Source: Bryobacterales bacterium
GTDB lineage: Bacteria; Acidobacteriota; Terriglobia; Bryobacterales; Bryobacteraceae
Length of the DNA: 15,319 nt
Reading direction: 5' to 3'
Assembly: GCA_003132905.1 (NCBI GenBank)
Contig: PKZC01000421.1
Location: 3,174-18,492, forward strand
Position 1 is the first letter of the stretch; each line of letters begins with the position of its first letter. Under the pieces are notes generated by a model. It was not told where the DNA came from and searched no databases. It worked only from the letters and a program-made list of their open reading frames with translations. The position numbers and the translations under genes are program-made. Shown one piece after another: positions 6,817 to 14,166 of this stretch.

Positions 6817-9114
6817 ATGTTTTCTAGAACTTGGTTAGCAATTAGTGTCTTACCGTTGATTGTCATGCTCTCGGCCTGCCGGAGCGCAAAGAGCTATCTC
6901 GATAAGGGCAATGCCATGTTTGCCCAGGGGCATTACTCGGAAGCGAACCTGAACTACCGCAAAGCGCTGCAGAAGGATCCAAACTTCGGGGAAGCCTACT
7001 ATCGAGCCGGCTTGGCTGAACTAAAGGACAACAAAGTTGCCCAGGCGCTGCAGGATCTGGAGCACGCCGCGCGTTTGATGCCCGATAACGCCGCAGTCCG
7101 GACCGACCTGACGAATCTGATGTTGGGCGCCTACATCGGAGACCCGCGACATCCGAAGTTCCTCTATGACCTGCTGGTCCAGTTTAGCGGCGAATGGCTG
7201 AAGCGCGACCCAAGTTCGATGCAAGGGCTGCGTATCCAGGGATATCTGGACATGCTGGAGCGGCGTCCGGAGGAAGCTGTACGAGTATTCCGCCACGCTC
7301 TCGAATCGAATCCGCAGGACGAAAAAATGGTCCTGAGTTTGATGGACGCTCTGTTTCGCGACAACCAACCGATGGAAGCCGAAAAAGTAGGGTTGGCGTT
7401 CCTTGCAGCTCGTCCGGCCACTGCCGACGTTTACGACGCGCTCTACCGGCTATATACATCCACCAATCGGCCGGCTGATGCCGCCAACATCCTAGGTCGC
7501 AAGGTGAGCGGCAATCCCAAACAGGGAGAATACGTACTTCAGCTTGCCAGCTATTATTCCCTTGCCCACAACAAGCCGGAGATGGACAAGGCGATGCAGA
7601 TGTTCCTGGCGAATTCCGGCGGAGCCACCAATGTACATCTCAAAGCTGGCGATTTCTATGCGGCAACTGGAGATTGGAACACGGCGCTCCAGCAATACAA
7701 CATTGGATTGTCTCAGGATTCCACAAACAAAGTCGAATACAAAGACCGTATCGCACGTACGCTGCTCTTTCAGGACAAAAAGCCGGAGGCTCTCAACATC
7801 CTGAATGAGGTTCTGGCGCAAGATCCCAGCGATAAGGAAGCACTCGCACTCAGAGCCGGCATGCTGCTGACCGGCGGCGGTTCCGGCAAGTCTCATGAGG
7901 CAGTGAAGCAATTCCAGGATTTGGTGGAAAAGAATCCGGACAACATCTTTCTGCGCTTTGCTCTTTCGAAAGCGTTGCTTGAGACCGGAGATTTAGTCGA
8001 CGCACGCTCGCAGCTTCAGGAAGTGGTGAAACGCAATGCCACATTCTTGGACGGGCAGATCACGCTGGCAGACGTCGCGTTCCGGCTCGGGAGCTTCGCT
8101 GAGGCAGCCGATCATGCACAAGCCGCCCTGGCGATCAATCCTGGAAATGTTCCCGCGCAGTTACTCGTGGGAAGAGCATCCATGAGGTTAGGCAATCTTC
8201 AGCAGGCTGAAACAGCGTTGGAGGCTCTGGCTCGTCAGCAACCAAATTCCATGGACGTCCGTATTGAACTTGCCCGCCTGGAAGTGCTGAAGAAGCGCTA
8301 CCCGGACGCGGAAGCGGCCTTCAGCAAGATCCTCGCGTCCAATCCAGACGAATTCAGGGCCATCGCCGGTCTGGTGGATATCGATGTAGCCCAGAACCGC
8401 CCAGACAAAGCGCTAGCGAAACTCGATCAGGAAATAACCCGCACGCATGGAGCGTCGCAGATGCTTTATCTGGCAGCCATCACCGCGCTGCGTACCGGCA
8501 GATTCGCCGAATGCATCGGATATCTACAGCGGTTGGCCGACAAAACTCCCGACTCCATCGACCCTGAAATCGAGTTGGCCAGCGTGTTGCGTCTTCAGGG
8601 AAACTATCGGCGGGCCATCGACACCTTGAGAAAGGCCGCGCTGCTCCAGCCGAAAGATCCCCGGCCCACCGCCATGCTCTCCTCTTTGCTTGAGATGACC
8701 AACCAGCAGCAGGAGGCCAAAGCTCTCGCCAGGAAAGCTCTGAATCAAGATCCCAACAACAAAGCGGCCATGAATAACCTGGCTTATCTGTTGGCAGAAA
8801 CCGGCGACAATCTGGATCAAGCTTTGAAGCTTTCCCAGCAAGCCGTCAATGGAGGGCCTAGGGAGCCTTATTTCCAGGACACCCTGGGGTTCGTGTACTT
8901 GAGAAAGGGCAAGAACGACCAGGCCATGCAGATCTTCGACCAGCTCGTACGTGGTTTTCCAAACGAGCCCGTTTTCGCCTACCACCTGGGGATGACATAT
9001 TTTCAGATGGGCGATCGCGCAAGAGCCAAAGCGATCTTGACGAAGACGCTCCAGTTGCGCCCACCCAAGGACGTCGAAACGGGCGCCAGCGATTTGATCA
9101 GCAGGTTGAACTAA
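6817..9114 (+). CDS. PrsT-like TPR-repeat lipoprotein of the PEP-CTERM/exopolysaccharide system
   Basis: Lipoprotein of 765 residues. The signal peptide ends in the lipobox LSAC with acylated Cys-21, and the rest is almost wholly tetratricopeptide repeats, at least a dozen. The first run from about 24 to 91, with the usual G-x-x-x-x-A-x-x-x-y-x-x-A-L-x-x-x-P-x-n spacing. PrsT, the TPR lipoprotein repeatedly found with exosortase and EPS genes, is of similar design though usually about 900 residues, so this one is somewhat short. Its probable role is an envelope scaffold for glycan export or for handling PEP-CTERM proteins. It lies between two PEP-CTERM genes and next to sugar genes, which supports that reading. 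No strong SD is present. Other TPR lipoproteins, such as PelB-like or BcsC-like scaffolds, are the alternative. Confidence 0.85.
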   Translation: MFSRTWLAISVLPLIVMLSACRSAKSYLDKGNAMFAQGHYSEANLNYRKALQKDPNFGEAYYRAGLAELKDNKVAQALQDLEHAARLMPDNAAVRTDLTNLMLGAYIGDPRHPKFLYDLLVQFSGEWLKRDPSSMQGLRIQGYLDMLERRPEEAVRVFRHALESNPQDEKMVLSLMDALFRDNQPMEAEKVGLAFLAARPATADVYDALYRLYTSTNRPADAANILGRKVSGNPKQGEYVLQLASYYSLAHNKPEMDKAMQMFLANSGGATNVHLKAGDFYAATGDWNTALQQYNIGLSQDSTNKVEYKDRIARTLLFQDKKPEALNILNEVLAQDPSDKEALALRAGMLLTGGGSGKSHEAVKQFQDLVEKNPDNIFLRFALSKALLETGDLVDARSQLQEVVKRNATFLDGQITLADVAFRLGSFAEAADHAQAALAINPGNVPAQLLVGRASMRLGNLQQAETALEALARQQPNSMDVRIELARLEVLKKRYPDAEAAFSKILASNPDEFRAIAGLVDIDVAQNRPDKALAKLDQEITRTHGASQMLYLAAITALRTGRFAECIGYLQRLADKTPDSIDPEIELASVLRLQGNYRRAIDTLRKAALLQPKDPRPTAMLSSLLEMTNQQQEAKALARKALNQDPNNKAAMNNLAYLLAETGDNLDQALKLSQQAVNGGPREPYFQDTLGFVYLRKGKNDQAMQIFDQLVRGFPNEPVFAYHLGMTYFQMGDRARAKAILTKTLQLRPPKDVETGASDLISRLN

Positions 9115-9177
9115 TCTTTGTCATCCGATTGGCAGATCGTCAGTTTCACTTGCAGGCGCGCTGTCCATGCTCACTCC

Positions 9178-9256
9178 GTACCAGGTTCTAAGGGGTTGAG
9201 TACTAGACGGTTCATTCTAATTTTGGTACCGAAACTGTGATGCAGCTCTATATATT
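9178..9256 (+). promoter_or_regulatory. Candidate promoter region of the second PEP-CTERM gene with three GTAC sites
   Basis: The 222-base gap before the PEP-CTERM gene holds GTAC at 9178, 9200 and 9226. TTGAGT (9196-9201) and TAATTT (9218-9223) with a 16-base spacer are a possible promoter. TTGGTA (9223) with TATATA (9249), spacer 20, is a weaker one. An AT-rich run lies at 9249-9260. A sigma-54 -24/-12 pair, known for PEP-CTERM genes in some Proteobacteria, was sought but not found. No terminator is visible after the TPR gene, so read-through is possible. Confidence 0.3.
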
Positions 9257-9336
9257 TTTTGGCGCTGATCCTCTATGCTGAGTCCTAATGTATTTTTCGC
9301 GATGATTTTCTATTTGCTCTTAGGAGGAGTTGAAAG

Positions 9337-10137
9337 ATGATTGGAACACTAAAAGCGCTGGCCATTGGCTGCGCTATGAGCGTTGCGGGAATGGCTGCAA
9401 CGTGTACCGAAACCACATGGACCTTTTCAGCCGGTAGCGGTGGAGCGCAATGCGGCTCGGAAAACACCGGAGTCACCTTCACGCAGGGCGGTGAGTCGAT
9501 TACGATTCTGCCTGAGTATGTCATCGATGGAGTGGTGCAGACTACTCCAGGTAGTAACGTAAACGGCCTCTTCGAAGTTGGGAAGGGCGAGAACAGCAAT
9601 CTTGCAAGCGGCATCGGCCCGTTCGTCGCTAGCCAGGGTGGCAGTCCCTACACCGGCCAGCAAGGCATCCAGGATACCGACCCAACGTACTGGAACAACC
9701 ACACCGACGATACGATGCTCTACATCGAGGTCAACCAGGCTACCATTCCCAGCGGAACCACTCTTAGCTTTGTGATGCAAGAGGGCGACGTTGCGGACAA
9801 TTTCAATGTTTATACTTCCACGCCGGGAACCAGCACCACAGTGCCCAACCTGACCAGCATGACGGAGAAATACACAGATCTGAGCGTGGGCACAATGAAT
9901 GGCGGAGTCAGCCTCAGCAGCCCGCAATTCTCCATCGTCACCAGCACCTCGGCTGCGAACCCGATCGAGTTCATTGCGATCGAAGCCGACTGCACGTATC
10001 TTCTGTTGAACCAGATCAGCTCCAAAGGGCCGTCGGGCGTTCCTGAGCCGCGTTTCTATGGCTTGATGCTCGCTGGTTTCCTTGGTTTGGCCGGCATGCT
10101 CTATCAGAAGCGGCGCGCCGCGCAAGCGAACGCGTAG
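9337..10137 (+). CDS. PEP-CTERM sorting-domain surface protein
   Basis: Secreted protein of 266 residues. The signal peptide (Lys-6, hydrophobic 7-20, likely cleavage after GMAA) precedes a Thr/Ser/Gly-rich ectodomain with no domain I recognise. It ends in a PEP-CTERM tail: VPEPRF (235-240), a hydrophobic helix at about 240-256 and the basic QKRR. It should be a substrate for an exosortase that lies outside this window. Ectodomain cysteines at 23, 39 and 219 could form a disulfide. The start is well supported by AGGAGGAG at 9322-9329, seven bases before the ATG, the strongest SD in the window, which suggests high expression. It shares the unusual PEPR variant with the PEP-CTERM protein on the other side of the TPR lipoprotein gene, so both are probably sorted by the same enzyme. 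The gene is followed by a good terminator. Confidence 0.9.
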   Translation: MIGTLKALAIGCAMSVAGMAATCTETTWTFSAGSGGAQCGSENTGVTFTQGGESITILPEYVIDGVVQTTPGSNVNGLFEVGKGENSNLASGIGPFVASQGGSPYTGQQGIQDTDPTYWNNHTDDTMLYIEVNQATIPSGTTLSFVMQEGDVADNFNVYTSTPGTSTTVPNLTSMTEKYTDLSVGTMNGGVSLSSPQFSIVTSTSAANPIEFIAIEADCTYLLLNQISSKGPSGVPEPRFYGLMLAGFLGLAGMLYQKRRAAQANA

Positions 10138-10174
10138 TCCTCTCCTTGGGCGTTTGAGAATCGAGTATTTGAAC

Positions 10175-10212
10175 GGGCAGGCGTTCCTCGCGGGGCGCCT
10201 GCTCTTTTCTTT
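10175..10212 (+). terminator. Rho-independent terminator after the PEP-CTERM gene
   Basis: GGGCAGGCG (10175-10183) pairs with CGCCTGCTC (10196-10204) as a nine-pair stem including one G-T wobble. It is followed directly by TTTTCTTT (10205-10212). It lies 38 bases after the stop of the PEP-CTERM gene and before the end of the convergent TonB-like gene. The reverse strand lacks a T-tract, so it serves mainly rightward transcription. Confidence 0.75.
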
Positions 10213-10229
10213 GGTAGGCGCTTGTTTCG

Positions 10230-11783
10230 TTAAGGCGTAGCGGTTTGCGCCACGCGTGGCGGCAGGCTGAACGGTATCTCGAGAACGATGTCGATATCCA
10301 CCGGCGCGCCATCGCGTGTAGCCGGCTTAAACTCCCACGATTCCATGTCCCGGAGCACCGCGCTTTCATAAGCCGGAGTGAGGTTCCTGAGAAGGTTTCG
10401 CACCTCGAGCTTCCCCTCTTTCGTTATCACGCCGGCAATCTGAACCCGCAATTCCGTCCTTGGACCCGCCGGCACCATTTCAACCGATTCGAACTTGCGC
10501 AGTGGAATTGGCGCACGCACATTGAGCACATCTGGCGCGCCCGGTTTGGAATCGTGCTCGGCGAACCATATGATCCAATCCGTGGTGTATTCCGGAAGAT
10601 TCTCGATGGGGATCACCATGGTGTAAACGTTGCGGCCTTGAAACCTGGCTTCGATAGAAGGCGGAATGGTGCGCGATGCCGGGCGCAAGGGAACTGATAA
10701 CGTCGAGACCGGCAGACTACGCAGACGGTCCGAATACAGCACAACTTTTCGCGGAGCGTCCACGTGCGGCGGCGGCACTGCTTTGCGATCGTCGTGGATG
10801 GTGAGATTCGGCACTCCGATGCCGCCCTTCACCTCGCCAGTTGCGATCTCACCCACCGTGGGCGCTTGAGCGAACTGGCCGGGCCGGGAACCCTCGGGCA
10901 CTTTCCCCTTGTCGGTCGGATGCAAACCAACCACCGCGATGTCCACCTTGCCGTTACCTGCTGCGTTAGCGGGCCCCGGAGGTCCATTGGGCGGCGGCGG
11001 CGCGCCCTTCGAGAACGATGGCGCTCCTAGCCCATCCGGTAATGCAGCTCTCGCCGCGGCAGTTCCTGTAATATTGGCATCGGGCGGCGCGATGTCCGCT
11101 GTTTGCACTGGAATCGGAAGGTGCGCCGGACGCTGCACTGGCGGGGGCGGAACGAAAGCCTTCCGCGGCTTCGGAATCTCCACCGGCTGTGCATTGGTTT
11201 GTTCCGCTTTGTTCACATCGCCATTCGGCGTGGGCGGCGAGATATTGGCCTGCGGAGATTTCACGCCCTGCGTATCCGGTTTGTCCACTTTGGGCTTCGG
11301 GATCGGAGGCGGGGGTGGCGCGGGGATTGCCATGGCGGCGCGCGCGATCATATTGGGCGCGGGCAGATCCTGATGGATCTCCACTTTCGGCACTGGCTGC
11401 CAGATGAATTGCTTCACCGACTTTGGCTTCGGTGTAGTGGCAATGATGGCAACGTCGGACTTCACCGGAGCCCGCGGCGTGGGGAACGTACCGATTCTCT
11501 GTTGGGCCGAAACTTCCGGAAGCTCCTTCTTGGGAGGGGCGTACCAGATGATTTTCCTCTTGTCGGGTTTAATCAGCTGGTCATAGATCGGTTTGTCTCG
11601 AGCCTGGTCTTGGGATTCGATATGCGGCAGCAACAGCAAACTGCTCACCACCACCACGTGGAAGAGGATGGAAAGAACGAAGGACGTGGGCCGAATACGG
11701 TATCCGCGCATGCGGGCGGAACGGGGAGAACCACTGCTGGTGCGAACTCTTATTTTCAGGGACATTTGCGATTGTTCTTGCAT
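10230..11783 (-). CDS. TonB-like proline-rich envelope protein with TonB C-terminal-like domain
   Basis: 517 residues with the architecture of an energy transducer: a basic cytoplasmic N-terminus (11-31), one membrane anchor at about 34-53, a very long Pro/Lys/Ala-rich periplasmic linker (about 80-345, with a five-Pro run near 156-160), and a C-terminal TonB-like fold at about 441-506 (LRVQIAGVITKEG through WEFKPATRDGAPVDIDIVLE). TonB proteins couple the proton-motive force, through ExbB/ExbD, to outer-membrane receptors. No exbB/exbD is nearby, and such stand-alone TonB-like proteins are common in Acidobacteriota, so a structural or transport role is equally possible. The segment at about 345-440 is not explained by the TonB fold. 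The start is uncertain: neither ATG 11783 nor ATG 11765 has a good SD. It lies 144 bases downstream of the SPOR gene on the same strand. Confidence 0.8.
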   Translation of the reverse strand: MQEQSQMSLKIRVRTSSGSPRSARMRGYRIRPTSFVLSILFHVVVVSSLLLLPHIESQDQARDKPIYDQLIKPDKRKIIWYAPPKKELPEVSAQQRIGTFPTPRAPVKSDVAIIATTPKPKSVKQFIWQPVPKVEIHQDLPAPNMIARAAMAIPAPPPPPIPKPKVDKPDTQGVKSPQANISPPTPNGDVNKAEQTNAQPVEIPKPRKAFVPPPPVQRPAHLPIPVQTADIAPPDANITGTAAARAALPDGLGAPSFSKGAPPPPNGPPGPANAAGNGKVDIAVVGLHPTDKGKVPEGSRPGQFAQAPTVGEIATGEVKGGIGVPNLTIHDDRKAVPPPHVDAPRKVVLYSDRLRSLPVSTLSVPLRPASRTIPPSIEARFQGRNVYTMVIPIENLPEYTTDWIIWFAEHDSKPGAPDVLNVRAPIPLRKFESVEMVPAGPRTELRVQIAGVITKEGKLEVRNLLRNLTPAYESAVLRDMESWEFKPATRDGAPVDIDIVLEIPFSLPPRVAQTATP

Positions 11784-11927
11784 GGAAATGCTCGCTGGAT
11801 GTCCCCTGCATCGCGCGGCTCCGCATTCGGCGGTAGGAGCGCTTTAGGAGAAACCGCCCCACCAAAATTGCAGGATAGCAGAATCGCGATCATCCCACCC
11901 AGACCAATGCCCCATCGTTCTTGAGAA

Positions 11928-12482
11928 TCAGTGCGCGCTCTCGACCGCCAGCACGCCGGCCGATTGCAGCTTGCGTTGCGCCTGCTCCATCTCGGCGTGA
12001 GTGGAAAAAGGACCGATCAGAATGCGCGCATTGTCCGCTCTGTCGCCGCCTTGAAGCTGCGCGCCAAATCCCTTGGCTGCGAGCGATTTTACGAAGCCCG
12101 CATCTTGCTTGGGCCCAATCCCCGCAACTTGCAAATAAAGATCGGCCGGCGGCACCGTGGACCAATAAGCTTCCGCTAAAGAATCGTCGCTAGCCGCGGG
12201 CGGCGTCGAGGGAATGACAACTGGGGCCGAAGGTGCGGGCGCCGCAGCGGTTGCGCTCCCTGGCGTAACTTCATCAGCGTTCACGATACGAACACCCACA
12301 TACCAGCTTGCCAGCGCCAGGCCAACGGTTACCGTAACGGCAAACCCTAGCAGCAGGCTTCTGAGCGGCTTCGACGCCCCGTCCACTGCCCGCTGCGGGG
12401 CCAGTTCCATGGCGTCGTCCCTTGAATCTTCGCTTGGCGCGGATGGCATTTCGATGTCGGTTGCGCAGTCAGTAGTGGTCAT
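11928..12482 (-). CDS. SPOR-domain envelope protein
   Basis: Membrane-anchored protein of 184 residues: an acidic cytoplasmic N-terminus (1-38), one transmembrane helix (about 41-63), a short Ala/Pro/Ser linker (74-100), and a C-terminal SPOR domain (about 113-183) beginning DLYLQVAGIG and containing ARILIGPFSTHAEMEQAQ. SPOR domains bind denuded peptidoglycan glycan strands and often locate proteins to the division septum. The ATG at 12482 has AGGAGG six bases upstream, so the start is secure. It is the first gene of a possible leftward pair with the TonB-like gene; both are single-pass periplasmic proteins. It is divergent from the SET-domain gene. A specific partner cannot be deduced. Confidence 0.87.
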   Translation of the reverse strand: MTTTDCATDIEMPSAPSEDSRDDAMELAPQRAVDGASKPLRSLLLGFAVTVTVGLALASWYVGVRIVNADEVTPGSATAAAPAPSAPVVIPSTPPAASDDSLAEAYWSTVPPADLYLQVAGIGPKQDAGFVKSLAAKGFGAQLQGGDRADNARILIGPFSTHAEMEQAQRKLQSAGVLAVESAH

Positions 12483-12616
12483 GCGGCGCCTCCTATACAG
12501 GCCCTAGGTTGGACACCTTATTGATCGGCCGACAGGAGAGAAAGCAATAGAGTACTCACGCTACCCCTTGTCCCTTCTGGCATCTTCGGCGCGGTTCGCT
12601 AAAATAGATCATCCGC
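12483..12616. promoter_or_regulatory. Divergent promoter region between SPOR and SET genes
   Basis: This 134-base gap separates outward-facing genes. TAAAAT at 12600-12605 is a good -10 for the SET gene, with TTCTGG (12575-12580) as a weak -35 at 19 bases. It would start transcription only a few bases before the ATG, fitting a nearly leaderless mRNA and the absence of an SD. The palindrome GAGTACTC sits at 12550-12557. The leftward SPOR gene has a clear SD but only weak promoter candidates. Confidence 0.35.
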
Positions 12617-13072
12617 ATGGGAACCGAACTAGTCAAAACCCCTAAAATCACTGAGAAATTCGCCTGTTTCCGGCTCCTCATCCGGCGCTCCAGGATTCAT
12701 CGTTATGGAGTGTTCGCCGGTGAGCGTATTCCGGCCAATCGTAAGGTGATGGAGTACACCGGCAAGCGCCTGAACCGAAAAGAAGCTAAGGTTCGCGGCG
12801 ATGGCGACTACACCTATTTGTTCGCCGTCGACCCCTATTGGACCCTCGATGGCGCTGTGGGCGGCAGTGGGGCCGAGATCATCAATCACAGCTGCAATCC
12901 CAATCTGGTGAGCCGCATCATGCGAGGCCACGTACTCTACATGAGCCTTCGCACCATCCAGCGCGGCGAGGAACTGACCGTGAATTACAACTTTGACAAA
13001 GATGTCCGGACATTCCCCTGTTCCTGCGGCGCGCCCTCCTGCGCCGGCGCCATCGGAAAGAGCAAGGCTTAA
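12617..13072 (+). CDS. SET-domain protein-lysine methyltransferase (small bacterial type)
   Basis: Stand-alone SET domain of 151 residues, predicted to transfer methyl from S-adenosylmethionine to a lysine of a protein. Motifs in order: SRIHRYGVFA (25-34), the pseudoknot strand EIINHSCNPN (87-96) with Asn-90, His-91 and Cys-93, GEELTVNYNF (117-126) with the catalytic Tyr-124, and a complete post-SET Cys cluster CSCGAPSC (135-142, spacing C-x-C-x4-C) that with Cys-93 would bind zinc. No SD precedes ATG 12617, and the -10 TAAAAT nearby suggests a leaderless message. The target is unknown; bacterial SET proteins of this size are known, some thought to be of eukaryotic origin. Its codons 4-32 are repeated at the right end of the window. 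Downstream lie accessory genes of different composition. Confidence 0.9.
   Translation: MGTELVKTPKITEKFACFRLLIRRSRIHRYGVFAGERIPANRKVMEYTGKRLNRKEAKVRGDGDYTYLFAVDPYWTLDGAVGGSGAEIINHSCNPNLVSRIMRGHVLYMSLRTIQRGEELTVNYNFDKDVRTFPCSCGAPSCAGAIGKSKA
12625..12711 (+). repeat. Direct repeat copy 1 (5' part of the SET gene)
   Basis: These 87 bases are identical to the last 87 bases of the window (15233-15319), offset 2608. The left boundary is sharp: bases before CGAACTAGTC differ between copies. The right boundary is unknown because the window ends inside copy 2. Confidence 0.97.
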
Positions 13073-13409
13073 CTCGTGCCAGCGTGATCACACCGTGGCG
13101 GCTATCCGCGCGTCTTCGATCAGCTTCCGAATACGGTCCGGATCGTCTACATACCAGCTCGGGTCGCCCGCTATCGAGGCACCTCCAGATCGGCCGCGCA
13201 TAACGCAGTAGCCCTGTACCGGGCAGGCTGAACTGAACCATCTTGTCGTGTTTCGGTTGGCGCATTACCTCTACCGGCGCGAGCGCTGTCAACGCGACCA
13301 TGCGTACGTCCTCGCGTCGCTGACCCACCGTCATCAGCAGTCGCTGATTGGCGAGAGCGCGCCCTTTGTCCGGTCTCCGCGCAGACCAAACCGAATCAAG
13401 GAAAACGGA
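13073..13409. other. Poorly coding stretch downstream of the SET gene
   Basis: About 340 bases without a convincing gene. Several overlapping frames are open on both strands because GC is high, but none has a recognisable motif or SD. The minus strand holds fragments that look partly coding in different frames (see the 37-residue ORF at 13088-13201), so this may be a decayed gene. No terminator hairpin follows the SET stop codon. No tRNA or integrase remnant was recognised. Confidence 0.4.
13088..13201 (-). CDS. Possible small ORF or gene remnant (37 aa)
   Basis: On the minus strand an ATG at 13201 opens 37 codons to TGA at 13088-13090. The C-terminal half (GDPSWYVDDPDRIRKLIED) has the composition of a real protein: a WY pair, an acidic turn and an amphipathic Lys/Arg/Glu helix. 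The frame stays open upstream to a TAA for about 20 further codons, without a better start. There is no SD. It may be the tail of a frameshifted gene, since neighbouring frames continue the openness. Nothing in it is recognised. Confidence 0.22.
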   Translation of the reverse strand: MRGRSGGASIAGDPSWYVDDPDRIRKLIEDARIAATV

Positions 13410-13502
13410 ATGGTACAGAACAACGCTACACCAAAAACGGGCAACTATTTACTCGACAGACTAAATGATGGTAGCCTCCGCGTATGGAACCCGACAGGCT
13501 GA
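13410..13502 (+). CDS. Possible 30-residue small protein or leader peptide
   Basis: The ATG at 13410 is preceded by AAGGA with about seven bases spacing. It opens 30 codons, starting MVQNNATPKTG and ending with an Arg-Val-Trp-Asn-Pro-Thr-Gly tail. The stop TGA is followed at once by a perfect seven-pair hairpin (13503-13519). It lies 67 bases before the RusA-like gene on the same strand. The SD, hairpin and position make a leader peptide or small accessory protein plausible. No homologue is recognised and chance is not excluded. A longer in-frame start at 13248 has no SD and a Arg-rich shadow-like N-terminus. Confidence 0.35.
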   Translation: MVQNNATPKTGNYLLDRLNDGSLRVWNPTG

Positions 13503-13533
13503 AGAGCGGTTGCCGCTCTCTTGGTGATTTTTT
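13503..13533 (+). terminator. Hairpin and T-run between small ORF and RusA-like gene (weak terminator or attenuator)
   Basis: AGAGCGG (13503-13509) and CCGCTCT (13513-13519) form a perfect seven-pair GC-rich stem with a TTG loop. Six T residues follow at 13528-13533, but eight bases after the stem, so it is not a canonical intrinsic terminator. Its place directly after the small ORF stop and before the next gene would suit attenuation. Confidence 0.38.
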
Positions 13534-13569
13534 CTACGAAGAGTTCCCCGCCAGCGGTAGGGAGAGATA

Positions 13570-14166
13570 GTGGAGTTCCGGCTTGTCTACAAGGGGAGGC
13601 TCCCGGCCGAAAGTAGCGGCGACAGCCGGTCGAGAGAGAAGCACGAAGCGAGAAAGCAATTTCACAAACAACTTGCCGTGTTGTGGCGGGAACATCCCTA
13701 TCTGTCGAAAGCTTTGATCGGTGGTCGTATGCAAAACGATCCCCGTTCTGAAGTTGAGCGCATCGCCGACAATTATTCACGCTGCGGTGGTCGTTTTGTG
13801 CCTATGGTCAATAAGCAGTGGAGTCTAGGATGCGCTCTCGACATACTCTTTCTGCGCCGAGATGAGCCTGGCGGAGTCGTTAAGCATGGCGGCGATATCG
13901 ACAATCGCATCAAGGTTCTCTTTGATGGGCTTAGAATGCCTGACAGCACAGCAGAGCTTGGTGGTCTTCCTATCGATGTTGACGAAAATCCGTTTTTTTG
14001 CCTTCTTGAAGACGACAGGCTGATTACCGAAGTCAACATCACAACCGATAAGTTGCTGTTGCCCCGCGACACAACCGAGCATATTCACGAAGTGTTACTC
14101 ATCATCAAAGCTAAAACTGTAGTCCTAAACGACGGTCCGTTTCCTGTCGCGCGGGTTGGATGGTAG
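13570..14166 (+). CDS. RusA-like Holliday-junction resolvase-fold nuclease candidate
   Basis: 198 residues. The core GGDIDNRIKVLFDGL (107-121) and LLEDDRLI (145-152) match the pattern of RusA endodeoxyribonucleases, in which an Asp-x-Asp-Asn motif, a Lys four residues on, and a later Asp pair bind magnesium. Candidates here are Asp-109, Asp-111, Lys-115 and Asp-148/Asp-149. The N-terminal FRLVYKGRLPA (3-13) also resembles the first RusA strand. Compared with E. coli RusA (about 120 residues, from memory) it has a larger N-terminal part and an extra loop of roughly 18 residues before the Asp pair, so it is a divergent member. The start is GTG 13570, supported by GGGAGAG a few bases upstream. 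It is followed by a DUF3800 gene on the same strand. GC in sampled lines is about 50 percent, below its neighbours. The predicted role is cleavage of branched or structured nucleic acid. Confidence 0.65.
   Translation: MEFRLVYKGRLPAESSGDSRSREKHEARKQFHKQLAVLWREHPYLSKALIGGRMQNDPRSEVERIADNYSRCGGRFVPMVNKQWSLGCALDILFLRRDEPGGVVKHGGDIDNRIKVLFDGLRMPDSTAELGGLPIDVDENPFFCLLEDDRLITEVNITTDKLLLPRDTTEHIHEVLLIIKAKTVVLNDGPFPVARVGW

Noticed and set aside
6610..9336. Sigma-54 promoters for the PEP-CTERM genes
   Set aside because: No GG-N10-GC pair with TGGC/TTGC context was found; a near match at 9260-9278 has 14 bases between GG and GC instead of 10.
9427..10125. 232-codon minus-strand ORF
   Set aside because: Antisense to the PEP-CTERM gene, which has signal peptide, sorting tail and a strong SD.
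11103..11924. 273-codon plus-strand ORF
   Set aside because: Mirror of the Pro-rich TonB-like gene; the Arg/His/Gly-rich translation is what antisense of Pro-rich GC-rich coding DNA gives.
12918..13334. 138-codon minus-strand ORF
   Set aside because: Overlaps the end of the SET gene, has an Arg-rich low-complexity middle and no SD; only the separate 37-codon frame looked protein-like.
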